64,000 nucleotides of DNA from Azospirillum doebereinerae (GTDB taxonomy: Bacteria; Pseudomonadota; Alphaproteobacteria; Azospirillales; Azospirillaceae). Below are positions 1 through 8,506 of this stretch, in pieces. A program made the translations under genes and the position numbers. The stretch is taken from positions 496,001 through 560,000 of the forward strand of contig NZ_RZIJ01000001.1 in assembly GCF_003989665.1 (NCBI RefSeq), given 5' to 3'. The first letter of the stretch is position 1; each line of letters starts with the position of its first letter. Below the pieces are notes generated by a model that was not told where the DNA came from, did no database searches, and worked only from the letters and a program-made list of their open reading frames with translations.

Positions 1-1159
1 GCTGCCGCTGGGGCCGGTGCTGGCCGCCGTCAGCGCGTCGGCGCTGCTGAACGTCGTCGCCATGTCCCAGCGCGGCGGACGGCTGCGGCTGGCCGACCGC
101 GACGCGGCCCTGTATCTCAGCTACGACATGCTGCAGCTGACGCTGCTGCTCTACCTGACCGGGGGCCTCAGCAACCCCTTCGCCATCCTGCTGCTGGCGC
201 CGATGACCGTGGGCGCCGCCATCCTGTCGCGCTACAGCACGGTGCTGCTGACCGGGCTGAACCTGATCTGCCTGACCGCGATGGCGCTGTGGCACTTCCC
301 GCTGCCGTGGCAGGAGCCGGTGCGCAGCATGGCGCCGCTCTACGCCTTCGGGGTGTGGCTGTCGCTGTCGGTGTCGGCGCTGTTCATCGCCGGCTACGTC
401 TTCCGCGTCGCCGCCGAGGCGCGGCGCTTCGCCGACGCGCTCGCCGCCTCGCAGGTGGCGCTGGCGCGGGAACAGCGGCTGTCGTCGCTGGGCGCGCTCG
501 CCGCCGCCGCCGCGCATGAGCTGGGCTCGCCGCTCGGCACCATCGCCGTGGTCGCCAAGGAGCTGGCGCACGACCTGCCGCCCGACAGCCCCTACGGCGA
601 GGATGTCGAGCTGCTGCAGAGCCAGGTGATGCGCTGCCGCGAGATCCTGGCCGATCTGGCGCGCAAGCCCGAGGCCGACGGCGGCGACCCGTTCGAGCGG
701 CTGCCGCTGACCACGCTGATCGAGGCCGCCGCCGCCCCGCACCGGCTGGGCCACATTACCCTGACGGTCGAACCGCAGCCCGAAGGCGAGGCCGAGGAAC
801 CCGTTCTGCGCCGCAGCCCGGAGGTCATCCACGGGTTGGGCAACTTCATCCAGAACGCCCACCAGTTCGCGCGCCGTCAGGTGACGGTCGCGGCGGCGTG
901 GGACCGGCAGAGCGTCACCGTCACGGTGATGGACGACGGGCCGGGCTTTCCCGCCCATCTGCTGGGGCGGATCGGCGAACCCTATCTGTCGGTTCGCGGC
1001 GAGCGGTCCGGCCAGTCCGGCCACATGGGGCTGGGCATTTTCATCGCGCAGACGCTGCTGGAGAAGACCGGCGCGTCCGTCATGTACGGAAACAACAAGG
1101 GCGGTGGCGCCCGGATTTCCGTACGCTGGAACACAATCAACGCAAAGAAAGAGGACTAG
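1..1159 (+). CDS. regB: Sensor histidine kinase RegB/PrrB family (5' end outside window)
   Basis: Membrane redox sensor kinase that phosphorylates RegA in response to quinone and thiol redox state. The frame is open from base 2, so the real start lies upstream; 380 codons are seen from an internal GTG at 17. Visible are several membrane helices, the quinone-linked motif GGLSNPF, the H-box with AAHELGSPLGT, the redox-active cysteine context QVMRCREIL just after it, an N-box (NFIQNAHQFA) and G-boxes (DDGPGF, GHMGLGIF). These are the specific marks of RegB rather than a generic kinase. regA follows after two bases, so the pair is co-transcribed. Confidence 0.93.
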   Translation, partial: LPLGPVLAAVSASALLNVVAMSQRGGRLRLADRDAALYLSYDMLQLTLLLYLTGGLSNPFAILLLAPMTVGAAILSRYSTVLLTGLNLICLTAMALWHFPLPWQEPVRSMAPLYAFGVWLSLSVSALFIAGYVFRVAAEARRFADALAASQVALAREQRLSSLGALAAAAAHELGSPLGTIAVVAKELAHDLPPDSPYGEDVELLQSQVMRCREILADLARKPEADGGDPFERLPLTTLIEAAAAPHRLGHITLTVEPQPEGEAEEPVLRRSPEVIHGLGNFIQNAHQFARRQVTVAAAWDRQSVTVTVMDDGPGFPAHLLGRIGEPYLSVRGERSGQSGHMGLGIFIAQTLLEKTGASVMYGNNKGGGARISVRWNTINAKKED

Positions 1160-1161
1160 CG

Positions 1162-1758
1162 GTGGACAACGCCAAGACCAACGACGAGTTGCTGTCGGGA
1201 GACGCCGTCAAGCTCACCTTCACCGGCGACGTGACCCGCAGCCTCCTGATCGTGGACGACGACGCCCCCTTCCGCACGCGGCTGGCCCGCGCGATGGAAA
1301 AGCGCGGCTTCAACGTCGTCGCCGTGGACAGCGTGCATCTGGGGATCGAGGTCGCGCAGGAATCGGCGCCCGCCTTCGCGGTGGTCGACCTGCGGCTCGG
1401 CGACGGCAGCGGGCTGGACGTGGTGGCGGCGCTGCGCGACGCGCGGCCCGACGCCCGCATCGTCATGCTGACCGGCTACGGCAACATCGCCACGGCGGTG
1501 GCGGCGGTGAAGGCGGGGGCGGTCGACTACCTGCCCAAGCCGGCCGATGCCGACGCGGTGGAATCGGCGCTGCTGGCCGACGGGCGCACCCTGCCCCAGC
1601 CGCCCGACAACCCGATGTCGGCCGACCGCGTGCGGTGGGAACACATCCAACGCGTCTTCGAGCAGTGCGACCGCAACGTGTCGGAGACCGCCCGCCGCCT
1701 GAAGATGCACCGCCGCACGCTCCAGCGCATCCTGAACAAGCACGCGCCCCGCGCTTGA
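1162..1758 (+). CDS. regA: Response regulator RegA/PrrA/ActR
   Basis: DNA-binding partner of RegB, 198 aa, which in relatives controls respiration, carbon and nitrogen fixation according to redox state. The receiver domain starts at SLLIVDDD, has the phosphoacceptor context VVDLRLGDGSG and the conserved LTGYGNIATAV and YLPKP segments. A proline-containing hinge leads to a Fis-type helix-turn-helix (SETARRLKMHRRTLQRIL). GTG at 1162 is chosen because an AAGAGGA ribosome site ends a few bases upstream and the gene then begins two bases after regB. The protein is about 14 residues longer than the usual RegA at the N-terminus. Confidence 0.94.
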   Translation: MDNAKTNDELLSGDAVKLTFTGDVTRSLLIVDDDAPFRTRLARAMEKRGFNVVAVDSVHLGIEVAQESAPAFAVVDLRLGDGSGLDVVAALRDARPDARIVMLTGYGNIATAVAAVKAGAVDYLPKPADADAVESALLADGRTLPQPPDNPMSADRVRWEHIQRVFEQCDRNVSETARRLKMHRRTLQRILNKHAPRA

Positions 1759-1775
1759 GAAAGCGCCTGCGTCCG

Positions 1776-1889
1776 CTTGCCCCCTCCCCATCCCTCCCCC
1801 GCGTTGCGGGAGAGGGGGCCGGATCCTTGTCAGCGTTCGGCGGAGTTCCCTCTCCCGCGAAAGCGGGGGAGGGTTAGGGAGGAGGCAAG
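1776..1889 (+). repeat. Palindromic intergenic repeat, copy 1
   Basis: A 114 bp element whose ends are complementary (CTTGCCCCCTCCC at the left, GGGAGGAGGCAAG at the right), with two internal GC-rich hairpins around CCCCCGCGTTGCGGG and CCCGCGAAAGCGGG. Two further copies are at 11811-11922 (same orientation) and 27189-27302 (inverted). It lies between the convergent regA and cytochrome peroxidase genes and could act as a transcription terminator. It carries no gene and looks like a REP/MITE-type element. Confidence 0.8.
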
Positions 1890-1903
1890 CGGCGCGCGCC
1901 TCC

Positions 1904-2962
1904 TCAGCGCAGCATGGGCTGCGGGGTGGTCGGCAGGCTGGCCGGCAGGATCGGGTACTCGACGCGCGGCTGCTGGCCCGTCAGCGAATGCAGGAAGGCG
2001 GTGATCTGGTCGATCTCCGTCTCGTTGAGCTTGGCGCCGAGTTGGCTCGACCCCATCACCGCCACCGCCTGACGCAGATCCCACACCTTGCCGGAATGGA
2101 AGTACGGCGCGGTCAGCGCCACGTTGCGCAGGGTCGGCGAGCGGAACACATACTCGTCGTCGGCGGTCTTGGTGACGGCGAAGCGGCCCTTGTCGCCCGG
2201 CGGCAGGATGTCGGCGCCCGGCTTCTCGATGACGCCGAAGGGGAAGTAGTCCTGCCCGCCGATGTTCACGCCGTTGTGGCAGGCGGAGCAGCCCTTGTCC
2301 ATGAACAGCGCCAGCCCGGCCTTCTGCTGGTCGTTCAGCGCGTCGGCCTTGCCCTCCAGGAACTGGTCGAAGGGCGCGGCGGGGGTGGTCAGGGTCGCCT
2401 CGAAGGCTTCGATCGCCTTGGCGACGTTGTCGAAGCTGACCGGATTCTTCTCGTTCGGGAAGGCGTCGGCGAACTTGGTCTTGTAGGTCGGGATGCTGGT
2501 CAGCACCGCCATCACGCGGTCGGGCGTGCTGTTCATCTCGACGCCGGCCTGGATCGGCCCCTTGGCCTGGGCCTTCAAATCCTCGGCCCGGCCGTCCCAG
2601 AACTGGGCGACGTTCAGCACCGCGTTCAGCACGGTCGGCGAATTGCGCGGCCCCTTCTGCCAGCCGTGGCCGACCGAGGTCTCAAGCCCGTCCACCCCGC
2701 CGAGGCCGAGGTTGTGACAGGAGTTGCACGAGAAGATGCCGCTGGCCGACAGGCGCGGCTCGAAGAACAGCATCTTGCCGAGATCGATCTTCTCGCGGGT
2801 GACGGCGTTGTCCTTCACCACGGGAATCGAGGCGGGCAGCGGCTTGAACAGGTCGCGGGCACGGTCCATCAGCGGGTCGGCGGCCAGCGCGCTCCCCGCG
2901 ACCAGCAACGCGCCGATCGCCGACACGGTGCCTACGGCCAAGGCCTTGAGTGTGTGTGTCAT
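1904..2962 (-). CDS. Di-haem cytochrome c peroxidase
   Basis: Periplasmic peroxidase of the CcpA/MauG-like superfamily, 352 aa, reducing hydrogen peroxide with electrons from cytochrome c. Residues 1-28 form a Sec signal peptide ending AGSALA-A. Two c-type haem sites are visible: CNSCH at 79-83 (low-potential haem) and CSACH at 225-229 (high-potential haem), each in a normal family setting. Length matches the family. Start at 2962 is an ATG preceded by a GGGGGA ribosome site. It is convergent with regA across the repeat. A cytochrome b561 gene follows upstream on the same strand but about 210 bases away, so co-transcription is uncertain. Confidence 0.9.
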   Translation of the reverse strand: MTHTLKALAVGTVSAIGALLVAGSALAADPLMDRARDLFKPLPASIPVVKDNAVTREKIDLGKMLFFEPRLSASGIFSCNSCHNLGLGGVDGLETSVGHGWQKGPRNSPTVLNAVLNVAQFWDGRAEDLKAQAKGPIQAGVEMNSTPDRVMAVLTSIPTYKTKFADAFPNEKNPVSFDNVAKAIEAFEATLTTPAAPFDQFLEGKADALNDQQKAGLALFMDKGCSACHNGVNIGGQDYFPFGVIEKPGADILPPGDKGRFAVTKTADDEYVFRSPTLRNVALTAPYFHSGKVWDLRQAVAVMGSSQLGAKLNETEIDQITAFLHSLTGQQPRVEYPILPASLPTTPQPMLR

Positions 2963-3172
2963 GGTCGGTGTCCCCCGGCGCAGCCGATTGAACCCACAAC
3001 CCAGCGTTTCGACCGGGTGAGGGTCGATTGGTCCGAAATCGAAGCTGCGTCCTAGTTGAAGCGGAGCAATCTGGAGCCATTCTAAGCTCGTCGTCCGGCA
3101 ACCACGGCGCGCGCATTGTCGCAGACAACCTCCGGGGGATTTTTTATGCCGATGCGGCTTAAGAAAATTTCC

Positions 3173-3871
3173 TCAGGCCGCCGCCCGCACGACAAAGGCG
3201 ACCAGCCCGGCCGACGCCGCCAGGATGGCGAGCGCCAGGGCCGGCGAGGCGCGGCGCGGCGCCGGAACCGGGGTGGCCACCGTCTTGCGGCCGGTCACCA
3301 TGGGGCGAATCAGGTTGTCCTTCCTGACCAGCAGATAGGCGAACACCGCCAGCACGTGCAGCCCGGTCAGGATCAGGATGCCGTCGGACAGCAACCGGTG
3401 CAGCGTGCCGAGCGCGCCGACGACGGCGCTTGAGGCCAGCGGCACCAGCGGCCCGTCGATCAGAACGTCGTCGCTGGTGAACAGCCCGCTGACCGCCTGG
3501 ATCCCCAGCGCCAGCAGCAGCGCCACCACCATCAGCGCGCCCAGCGGGTTGTGTCCAAGGGTGGCGCCCTCCGCCGCCGCGCCGCCCGTTCCCTTCCGCC
3601 CGAGATAGGCGAGGATGGCGCGCGGTCCCTTCACGAAATCGGCGAAGCGGGCGGTCTGGCTGCCGACCACGCCCCAGACCAGACGGAAAAGCACAAGACT
3701 CAGAATTGCTTCCCCTGCCAACATATGCACCCACAGAACATCCATCTTGGCGGAAAGCACCGCGATCGCCACCAGCACCGCCAGCGACCAATGAAAAAGC
3801 CGGGTCGGCAGGTCCCAGACAGGGACCTCGCGGGTGCGTTGCTCCCGAGTCGCGGTATGACCACTTGCCAT
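3173..3871 (-). CDS. Cytochrome b561 / Ni-Fe hydrogenase b-type family protein
   Basis: Inner-membrane di-haem b cytochrome, 232 aa, probably passing electrons between quinol and a periplasmic partner. After a charged start (VPVWDLPTRLFHWS) there are four main membrane segments plus a C-terminal hydrophobic helix. Candidate haem ligands are H27 (RLFHWS), H49 (WVHMLAGE), H158 (TLHRLL) and H172 (TGLHVLAVF). The same-strand cytochrome c peroxidase downstream makes it a plausible electron donor system, which is inference. No hydrogenase subunit genes are nearby, so a hydrogenase role is not supported. Confidence 0.82.
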   Translation of the reverse strand: MASGHTATREQRTREVPVWDLPTRLFHWSLAVLVAIAVLSAKMDVLWVHMLAGEAILSLVLFRLVWGVVGSQTARFADFVKGPRAILAYLGRKGTGGAAAEGATLGHNPLGALMVVALLLALGIQAVSGLFTSDDVLIDGPLVPLASSAVVGALGTLHRLLSDGILILTGLHVLAVFAYLLVRKDNLIRPMVTGRKTVATPVPAPRRASPALALAILAASAGLVAFVVRAAA

Positions 3872-4065
3872 GGCTGGTTCCTCGCTGTGTTTGAGCGCCC
3901 TTCATCTGGGGCTGGACCTGGATTTTTTCAGGGCTTGTCCTGGAAACCCCGCCTTTGGGTGGTGGCAAAGGTCGAACCGGGAGTCAACGGGCTTGATGCC
4001 GCGCCCGAGCGGCGGATATGAGAATGCAGCGCATCCGCCCCCCAGACTTCAAGGATCCCGAGACC

Positions 4066-4302
4066 ATGCCCGACAAACAGCTTCTCCACCTCGTGTTCGG
4101 CGGCGAACTCGTGCGTCCGGATTCCGACCAGTTCGTCGATCCGTCCAAGCTGCACATCGTCGGCATCTTCCCGAGCTACGACGAAGCCTACAAGGCGTGG
4201 CGCGGCGCCACCGGGCAGACCATCGACGACGCCCACATCCGCTACTACATCGTCCACATGCACCGCTTCCTCGACCCGGCGGCGGGCGACCACAAGCATT
4301 GA
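4066..4302 (+). CDS. DUF4170 family protein
   Basis: A 78 aa soluble protein recognised as DUF4170, a small family typical of alphaproteobacteria with no assigned reaction. Characteristic segments are LLHLVFGGEL near the N-terminus, VGIFPSYDEAYKAWRGAT in the middle and RYYIVHMHRFL near the end. The ATG at 4066 is preferred to an in-frame ATG 48 bases earlier because AAGGAT lies just upstream and homologues start with a similar short MPDKQ-like segment. It stands alone, 62 bases ahead of a phosphoesterase gene on the same strand. Confidence 0.8.
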   Translation: MPDKQLLHLVFGGELVRPDSDQFVDPSKLHIVGIFPSYDEAYKAWRGATGQTIDDAHIRYYIVHMHRFLDPAAGDHKH

Positions 4303-4364
4303 GTGGACGATCTCGACGCGCCGGGGCTGGAACATCGTCCGTTCCGGCGCGTTGAGGCGAACCG

Positions 4365-4904
4365 ATGACCGTCTTCTTCACCAGCGACACGCATTTCGGC
4401 CATGGCGGCGCGCGCGGCCGCTTCCGCCGCCCCTTCGAGACGACCGCCGCCATGGACGCGGCGATGGCGGAGCGGTGGAACGCCGTGGTCGGGCCGGAAG
4501 ACGAAGTCTGGCACCTCGGCGACTTCGCCCTGCACCTGACGCCGGACGCGATGGCCGAACGGCTGGAGGGCTTGAACGGCGTCAAGCGCCTGATCGCCGG
4601 CAACAACGACGGCCCCGCCACGCTGGCCCTGCCCGGCTGGGCCGAGGTCCGGCACTACGCCGAGCTGACGCTGGACGGCACGCATCTGGTGCTCTGCCAC
4701 TACCCGTTCCGCACCTGGAACGGCATGCACAGGAAGTCCCTGAACCTGCACGGCCACAGCCACGGCCAGTTGAAGCCGTTGCCCCGTCAGATCGACGTCG
4801 GCGTCGATGTCTGGAATTTCCGCCCGGTCACGCTGGCCGAACTGACCGCCCCCCGCCCACGCAAGGCGGCGGGCGAAGCGACGACGGTCACGCCGTCTCT
4901 CTGA
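4365..4904 (+). CDS. Calcineurin-like metallophosphoesterase
   Basis: Cytoplasmic 179 aa phosphoesterase with the complete two-metal motif series: SDTHFGH (residues 7-13), WHLGDFAL, AGNND, LCHYP and HGHSHG. This short architecture belongs to the YfcE/MJ0936-like group of phosphodiesterases; the substrate cannot be read from sequence. The last 17 bases overlap the 3' end of the convergent GGDEF/EAL gene, so the two transcripts collide there. Confidence 0.87.
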   Translation: MTVFFTSDTHFGHGGARGRFRRPFETTAAMDAAMAERWNAVVGPEDEVWHLGDFALHLTPDAMAERLEGLNGVKRLIAGNNDGPATLALPGWAEVRHYAELTLDGTHLVLCHYPFRTWNGMHRKSLNLHGHSHGQLKPLPRQIDVGVDVWNFRPVTLAELTAPRPRKAAGEATTVTPSL

Positions 4905-7197
4905 GCCGCTTGGCCAGCAGATCCAGTGCCGCGTCGGCCGGAACCGGGCGGCCGGTCAGCCAGCCCTGGACCAGGGTGCAGTTGTGGTGGCGCAGGAAAT
5001 TGGCCTGCTCGGTCTTCTCCACGCCTTCCGCCACCACGTCGAGCCCCAGCATGTCGGCCATGGCGATGATGGTGGTGACGATGCCGGCGTCCTCGCGCTC
5101 CAGCGGAACGCCGTTGATGAAGGAGCGGTCGATCTTCAGCGTCGTGATCGGCAGCCGCTTGAGATAGCTGAGCGAGGAATGGCCGGTGCCGAAATCGTCC
5201 ACCGCCACGCGGATGCCCATCGCCTTCAAGGCGCCCAGCACCGCCAGCGCGTGGTCGAGATCCTGCATCACCGCGCCCTCGGTGATCTCCAGCTCGATGA
5301 GTCCCGGCGGCAGACCGTGGCGGTCGACGATGCGCCGAAAATCCTCGGCGGTGCGGTGGCGCAGATGGCGCGGCGAGATGTTGACCGCCACCGGCACCGG
5401 GTCCAGCCCCTGGTCCAGCCACGCGCGCTGCTGCCGGCACGCCTCGTCCAGCACCCAGTCGCCGAGCGGGACGATGAAGCCGGTCTCCTCCGCCACCGGG
5501 ATGAACTCGCCGGGGGAGATCATGCCCTGCCCCGGATTCTCCCAGCGCAACAGGGCCTCGAACCCCTCCAGCGCGAAGTCGATCAGCGAGACCTTCGGCT
5601 GGTAGTGCAGCCGGAACTGCCCGTGCGCCAGGGCCGAGCGCAGGTCGCCGTCCAGCGCCAGATGGCGGCGCGCTTGGTCGGCCAGTTCCTTGCGGAAGAA
5701 GGCGTGGCGCCGGCCGCCCAGCCGCTTGGCGGCGTAGAGCGCGGTGTCGGCGGATCGGATCAGCTCGTGCGGCTCCTCCGTGTGGTCGGGGAACAGCGCG
5801 ATGCCGACGGAGGGGCGGACGTAATGCTCGCTGCCGACCAGAGTCACCGGGGTGTCGAAGGCCGCCAGGATGCGCTCGGCGACGGCTGCGGCCTCGGAAT
5901 CGTCGGCGACCCGCTCCAGGATGACGGCGAAATCGTCGGTGCCGATGCGCCCGACCTGATCGGCGGGTCCCAGCGAGGCCGCGATGCGCCGCGCCACCTC
6001 CAGCAGCAGTTCCTCGCCGGCCTGATGGCCCAGCGTGTCGGTCACCAGCTTGAAGCGCGACAGGTCCAGGCAGAGCACGGCGAAACGCCCCCCGGTGCGG
6101 CGTCCGCGCTGCACCGCCGCTTCCAGCAGGGTTTCGACCATGGCGCGGTTGGGCAGCCCGGTCAGCCGGTCGCGGGTGGCCAGCCGCATCAGCTCGCGCT
6201 CGTGCCGCAGCCGCTGCGTCACGTCGGTCAGCGTGCAGACGAAGCCCGGCTTGCCCCGCACCACCAGCGGCGACACCGCGAGCGACGCCTCGATCCGCCC
6301 GCCGGGGCGCTCGACCACCAGCGCCTCGGCGCGCGCCGGGCGGGCGTCCACGTCCGTCATCAGGGACTGGATGCGCGGGCGGTCCGCCTCGGCGAACAAA
6401 CCGGCCAGCGACCGGCCGCCGAGCCCGTCCGCCCGCCCCGCCGCCGGCACGCCGAACAGGGCGGCGGCCGCCGGGTTGTGCTGCTCGATCCGCCCCTCGG
6501 CGTCGAGCAGCAGGATCGCCTCGCCGACGTTGTTCATGATGCCGGCCATGCGTTCGTCGCGCTCGATCAGCGCGACGGCGGAGCGGCGGAAGAACTCCAT
6601 GGCGCGGGCCATCGCCCCGAACTCGTCGCGGCGGTCGCGGCCGGGAATGTCGACGTCGGTGCGCCCCTCGGTCAGCAGCCGCATGCGGGTGGACAGCCCC
6701 TCGATGGGGCCGACGACGTTCTGCGACAGGAAGACCGACAGCGGCCAGCTCGCCACCAGCAGGACCGACAGGAACAGCCCGAAGGCCAGCGCCTCCGTCA
6801 CGAAGGCGCGTTCGAGATCGTCCAGGTTGCCCGCCGCCACGACGGTCCATCCCCACGGCTCGAAACGCCCCTGGGCGACGACCGCGTGCTCGACCGGCGG
6901 CCAGCCGGGCGGGACCACCCCGTCGGTGAAGACCGCAACGTGGAACGGATCGCCGGCCAGCGCGCGCAGGGCCAGCCGTGCCTGCGCCTGCGCGTCGTCG
7001 CGCGCGACCGCCCCGGCCTCCACGCCCGCGTTCAGCTCCCGCAGCATGGTGGTGGAGGAGGTCACCAGCGCGCCGGTCGTCCGCTCGCGTTCCGCGATCA
7101 GGCCGTGGCGCAGCAGGTAAAGCGCTGGGATCGCCGCCATCAGGCAGCCGATCAGACCGACCCAGGTCAGCCAGCGCATCTTCCGGCGCAGCGTCAT
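4888..7197 (-). CDS. Membrane PAS-GGDEF-EAL protein, probable c-di-GMP phosphodiesterase
   Basis: A 769 aa regulator of cyclic di-GMP. Membrane helices at about 11-29 and 133-157 flank a periplasmic sensor region; HAMP follows to about 205, then PAS (about 215-330), GGDEF (about 340-500) and EAL (about 515-765). The GGDEF site is degenerate: GTDDF at 419-423 instead of GGDEF, and DLS at 378-380 where the metal-binding DLD is expected. The EAL domain keeps its catalytic signature (EALLRW at 547-552, VAVNIS, ELEITEG, VDDFGTG, LKIDRSF, VAEGVE). It is therefore predicted to hydrolyse c-di-GMP, with GGDEF possibly a GTP sensor. It is a single-gene unit. Confidence 0.9.
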   Translation of the reverse strand: MTLRRKMRWLTWVGLIGCLMAAIPALYLLRHGLIAERERTTGALVTSSTTMLRELNAGVEAGAVARDDAQAQARLALRALAGDPFHVAVFTDGVVPPGWPPVEHAVVAQGRFEPWGWTVVAAGNLDDLERAFVTEALAFGLFLSVLLVASWPLSVFLSQNVVGPIEGLSTRMRLLTEGRTDVDIPGRDRRDEFGAMARAMEFFRRSAVALIERDERMAGIMNNVGEAILLLDAEGRIEQHNPAAAALFGVPAAGRADGLGGRSLAGLFAEADRPRIQSLMTDVDARPARAEALVVERPGGRIEASLAVSPLVVRGKPGFVCTLTDVTQRLRHERELMRLATRDRLTGLPNRAMVETLLEAAVQRGRRTGGRFAVLCLDLSRFKLVTDTLGHQAGEELLLEVARRIAASLGPADQVGRIGTDDFAVILERVADDSEAAAVAERILAAFDTPVTLVGSEHYVRPSVGIALFPDHTEEPHELIRSADTALYAAKRLGGRRHAFFRKELADQARRHLALDGDLRSALAHGQFRLHYQPKVSLIDFALEGFEALLRWENPGQGMISPGEFIPVAEETGFIVPLGDWVLDEACRQQRAWLDQGLDPVPVAVNISPRHLRHRTAEDFRRIVDRHGLPPGLIELEITEGAVMQDLDHALAVLGALKAMGIRVAVDDFGTGHSSLSYLKRLPITTLKIDRSFINGVPLEREDAGIVTTIIAMADMLGLDVVAEGVEKTEQANFLRHHNCTLVQGWLTGRPVPADAALDLLAKRLRETA

Positions 7198-7438
7198 GGC
7201 TTTGGTGGCGCTCCCCTGCCCGTCCGCTCCGCGGACGGTGTCCTACAAGCAGGTCAAGTTGGCTTTTTCAGGTCTGCCGCGCAATCGCATTCTTCTTCGC
7301 GCACGCAATATAAACGGGTCCGATCCGCCTTGCGACGCGCGGGTGCGGCGCTTTGCCTCGCGGTCCCGTTCCATCCGCATGTGTGAATGGAATGCAATCG
7401 GGAATCGCAAGGCGCCGCACCCAAAGCGCCGGCCGGGC

Positions 7439-8200
7439 TCAGCCCCGGCTGGGGTAGAGGCGCTGGAAGCCCTCGGTGACGCGGCCGACCACCGCCGGGT
7501 CGCGCTCCCGCCAATAGCGCGGGTCGCGCATCAGCGCCCGCAACTCCGCCTCGCCGTCGCCGCCCGAGGCGCGTCCGGCCGGCAGCGACAGCGCCGCCGG
7601 CTCGGTGCCCGACATCATGGAGTGCAGCGCCATGACGCCCTCGTAGGTGGTCGACAGCCCCTCCACCGCGGCGGCGGGCAGGTTCTTGCCCGCCCAGGAC
7701 AGCAGTTGGCGGGACACCTCGCGCCATTTCTCCTCGCCGCCGAAGCGCGACACCAGCCGTTCGACCTCGCGCTCGGCCTGGAACTCGGCGGCGAGGTGCT
7801 GGATCAGCGGCATCATCCGCTCCGCCGCCAGATCGTAGAGAAGCTGCGCCTGGGCGGGGGTGTAGCCAGCCTCGAACAGGCGGCCGTTGATCTCGGCGTC
7901 GGGTTCGAACAGGCCATGGTCGCAGGCGACGCAATACCCCTCCGGCGTGTCGGGCGCGCCCAGCGCGCGGCGCAGTTGGACCGGGTCGAGCGCGGCGGGA
8001 TCGAACGGTGCCGGGGCTTGTGGTTCAGAAGCAGCCGGAGCGGCGGACAGTCGGCGTTCCAGCTCCAGATAGGATTTCAGCAGGGCCTCGACGCGCACGG
8101 CGCCGGTCTGCGGGTCGCGGAACTTCTCCGGCACCGGTGGGGGCGCGGGAAGCGCGGCACCGGACGCGGGGACGGTGGAGAGCAGCAGATTGTCGGCCAT
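7439..8200 (-). CDS. Podovirus capsid assembly scaffolding protein (phage block A)
   Basis: A 253 aa protein resembling T7-type capsid assembly (scaffolding) proteins, which guide procapsid formation and are absent from the mature head. It is acidic, alanine/proline-rich near the N-terminus, and helical further on (YTPAQAQLLYDLAAERMMPL; FQAEREVERLVSRFGGEEKW), as scaffolds are. It directly follows the portal and the Bbp19-like gene, the T7 position for a scaffold. ATG 8200 is preferred over ATG 8212 because GGAG lies six bases upstream. It is the last gene of block A; the capsid gene that should follow is 20 kb away at 27323-28141. Confidence 0.72.
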   Translation of the reverse strand: MADNLLLSTVPASGAALPAPPPVPEKFRDPQTGAVRVEALLKSYLELERRLSAAPAASEPQAPAPFDPAALDPVQLRRALGAPDTPEGYCVACDHGLFEPDAEINGRLFEAGYTPAQAQLLYDLAAERMMPLIQHLAAEFQAEREVERLVSRFGGEEKWREVSRQLLSWAGKNLPAAAVEGLSTTYEGVMALHSMMSGTEPAALSLPAGRASGGDGEAELRALMRDPRYWRERDPAVVGRVTEGFQRLYPSRG

Positions 8201-8248
8201 CGGGCACTCCATGCAGGCAGAAAAGAACGGGAAAAGGCTGGGGGAGGC

Positions 8249-8506
8249 TCACCGGGTCTGGCCGCGCGCCGTCAGCGCGAGGATCGCGGCGACGAGTTGG
8301 CGCTGGCCCTCCAGATGGCGGAGCGCCGCGTCGCTGGCGTCGGGACCAAGCGCCCGTTCGAGCGTCATTGCCTTCAGCGTCGCCAGCACCCGCGCCCCAT
8401 CGGTTCCGGCGAAGCAGCGGGCGAAGCTGGGGGACGGGTCGTCCGCGCCGCTCGTCGGAGCGGCGGCGGTCCCGTCCAGCCACTCCCAGCCGATCGGGTC
8501 AGCCAT
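8249..8506 (-). CDS. Small phage protein, Bbp19-like (phage block A)
   Basis: An 85 aa acidic protein. Its core (FARCFAGTDGARVLATLKAM, then TLERALGPDASDAALRHLEG) resembles the small Bbp19-type proteins coded beside portal and scaffold genes in BPP-1-like and T7-like podoviruses; the role in the particle is not known. The ATG overlaps the stop region of the portal gene by eight bases and has its own GGAG site, which points to translational coupling. The family link is from memory. Confidence 0.65.
   Translation of the reverse strand: MADPIGWEWLDGTAAAPTSGADDPSPSFARCFAGTDGARVLATLKAMTLERALGPDASDAALRHLEGQRQLVAAILALTARGQTR

Noticed and set aside
1988..3055. A 355-codon frame antisense to the cytochrome c peroxidase gene
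   Set aside because: Both haem motifs and a signal peptide are on the minus strand; the plus-strand frame is Arg/Val/His-rich with no family.
4984..7386. An 800-codon open frame antisense to the GGDEF/EAL gene
   Set aside because: Same shadow effect: repetitive Arg/Gln/His/Asp composition, no motifs, and the GGDEF/EAL gene has all its domains on the other strand.
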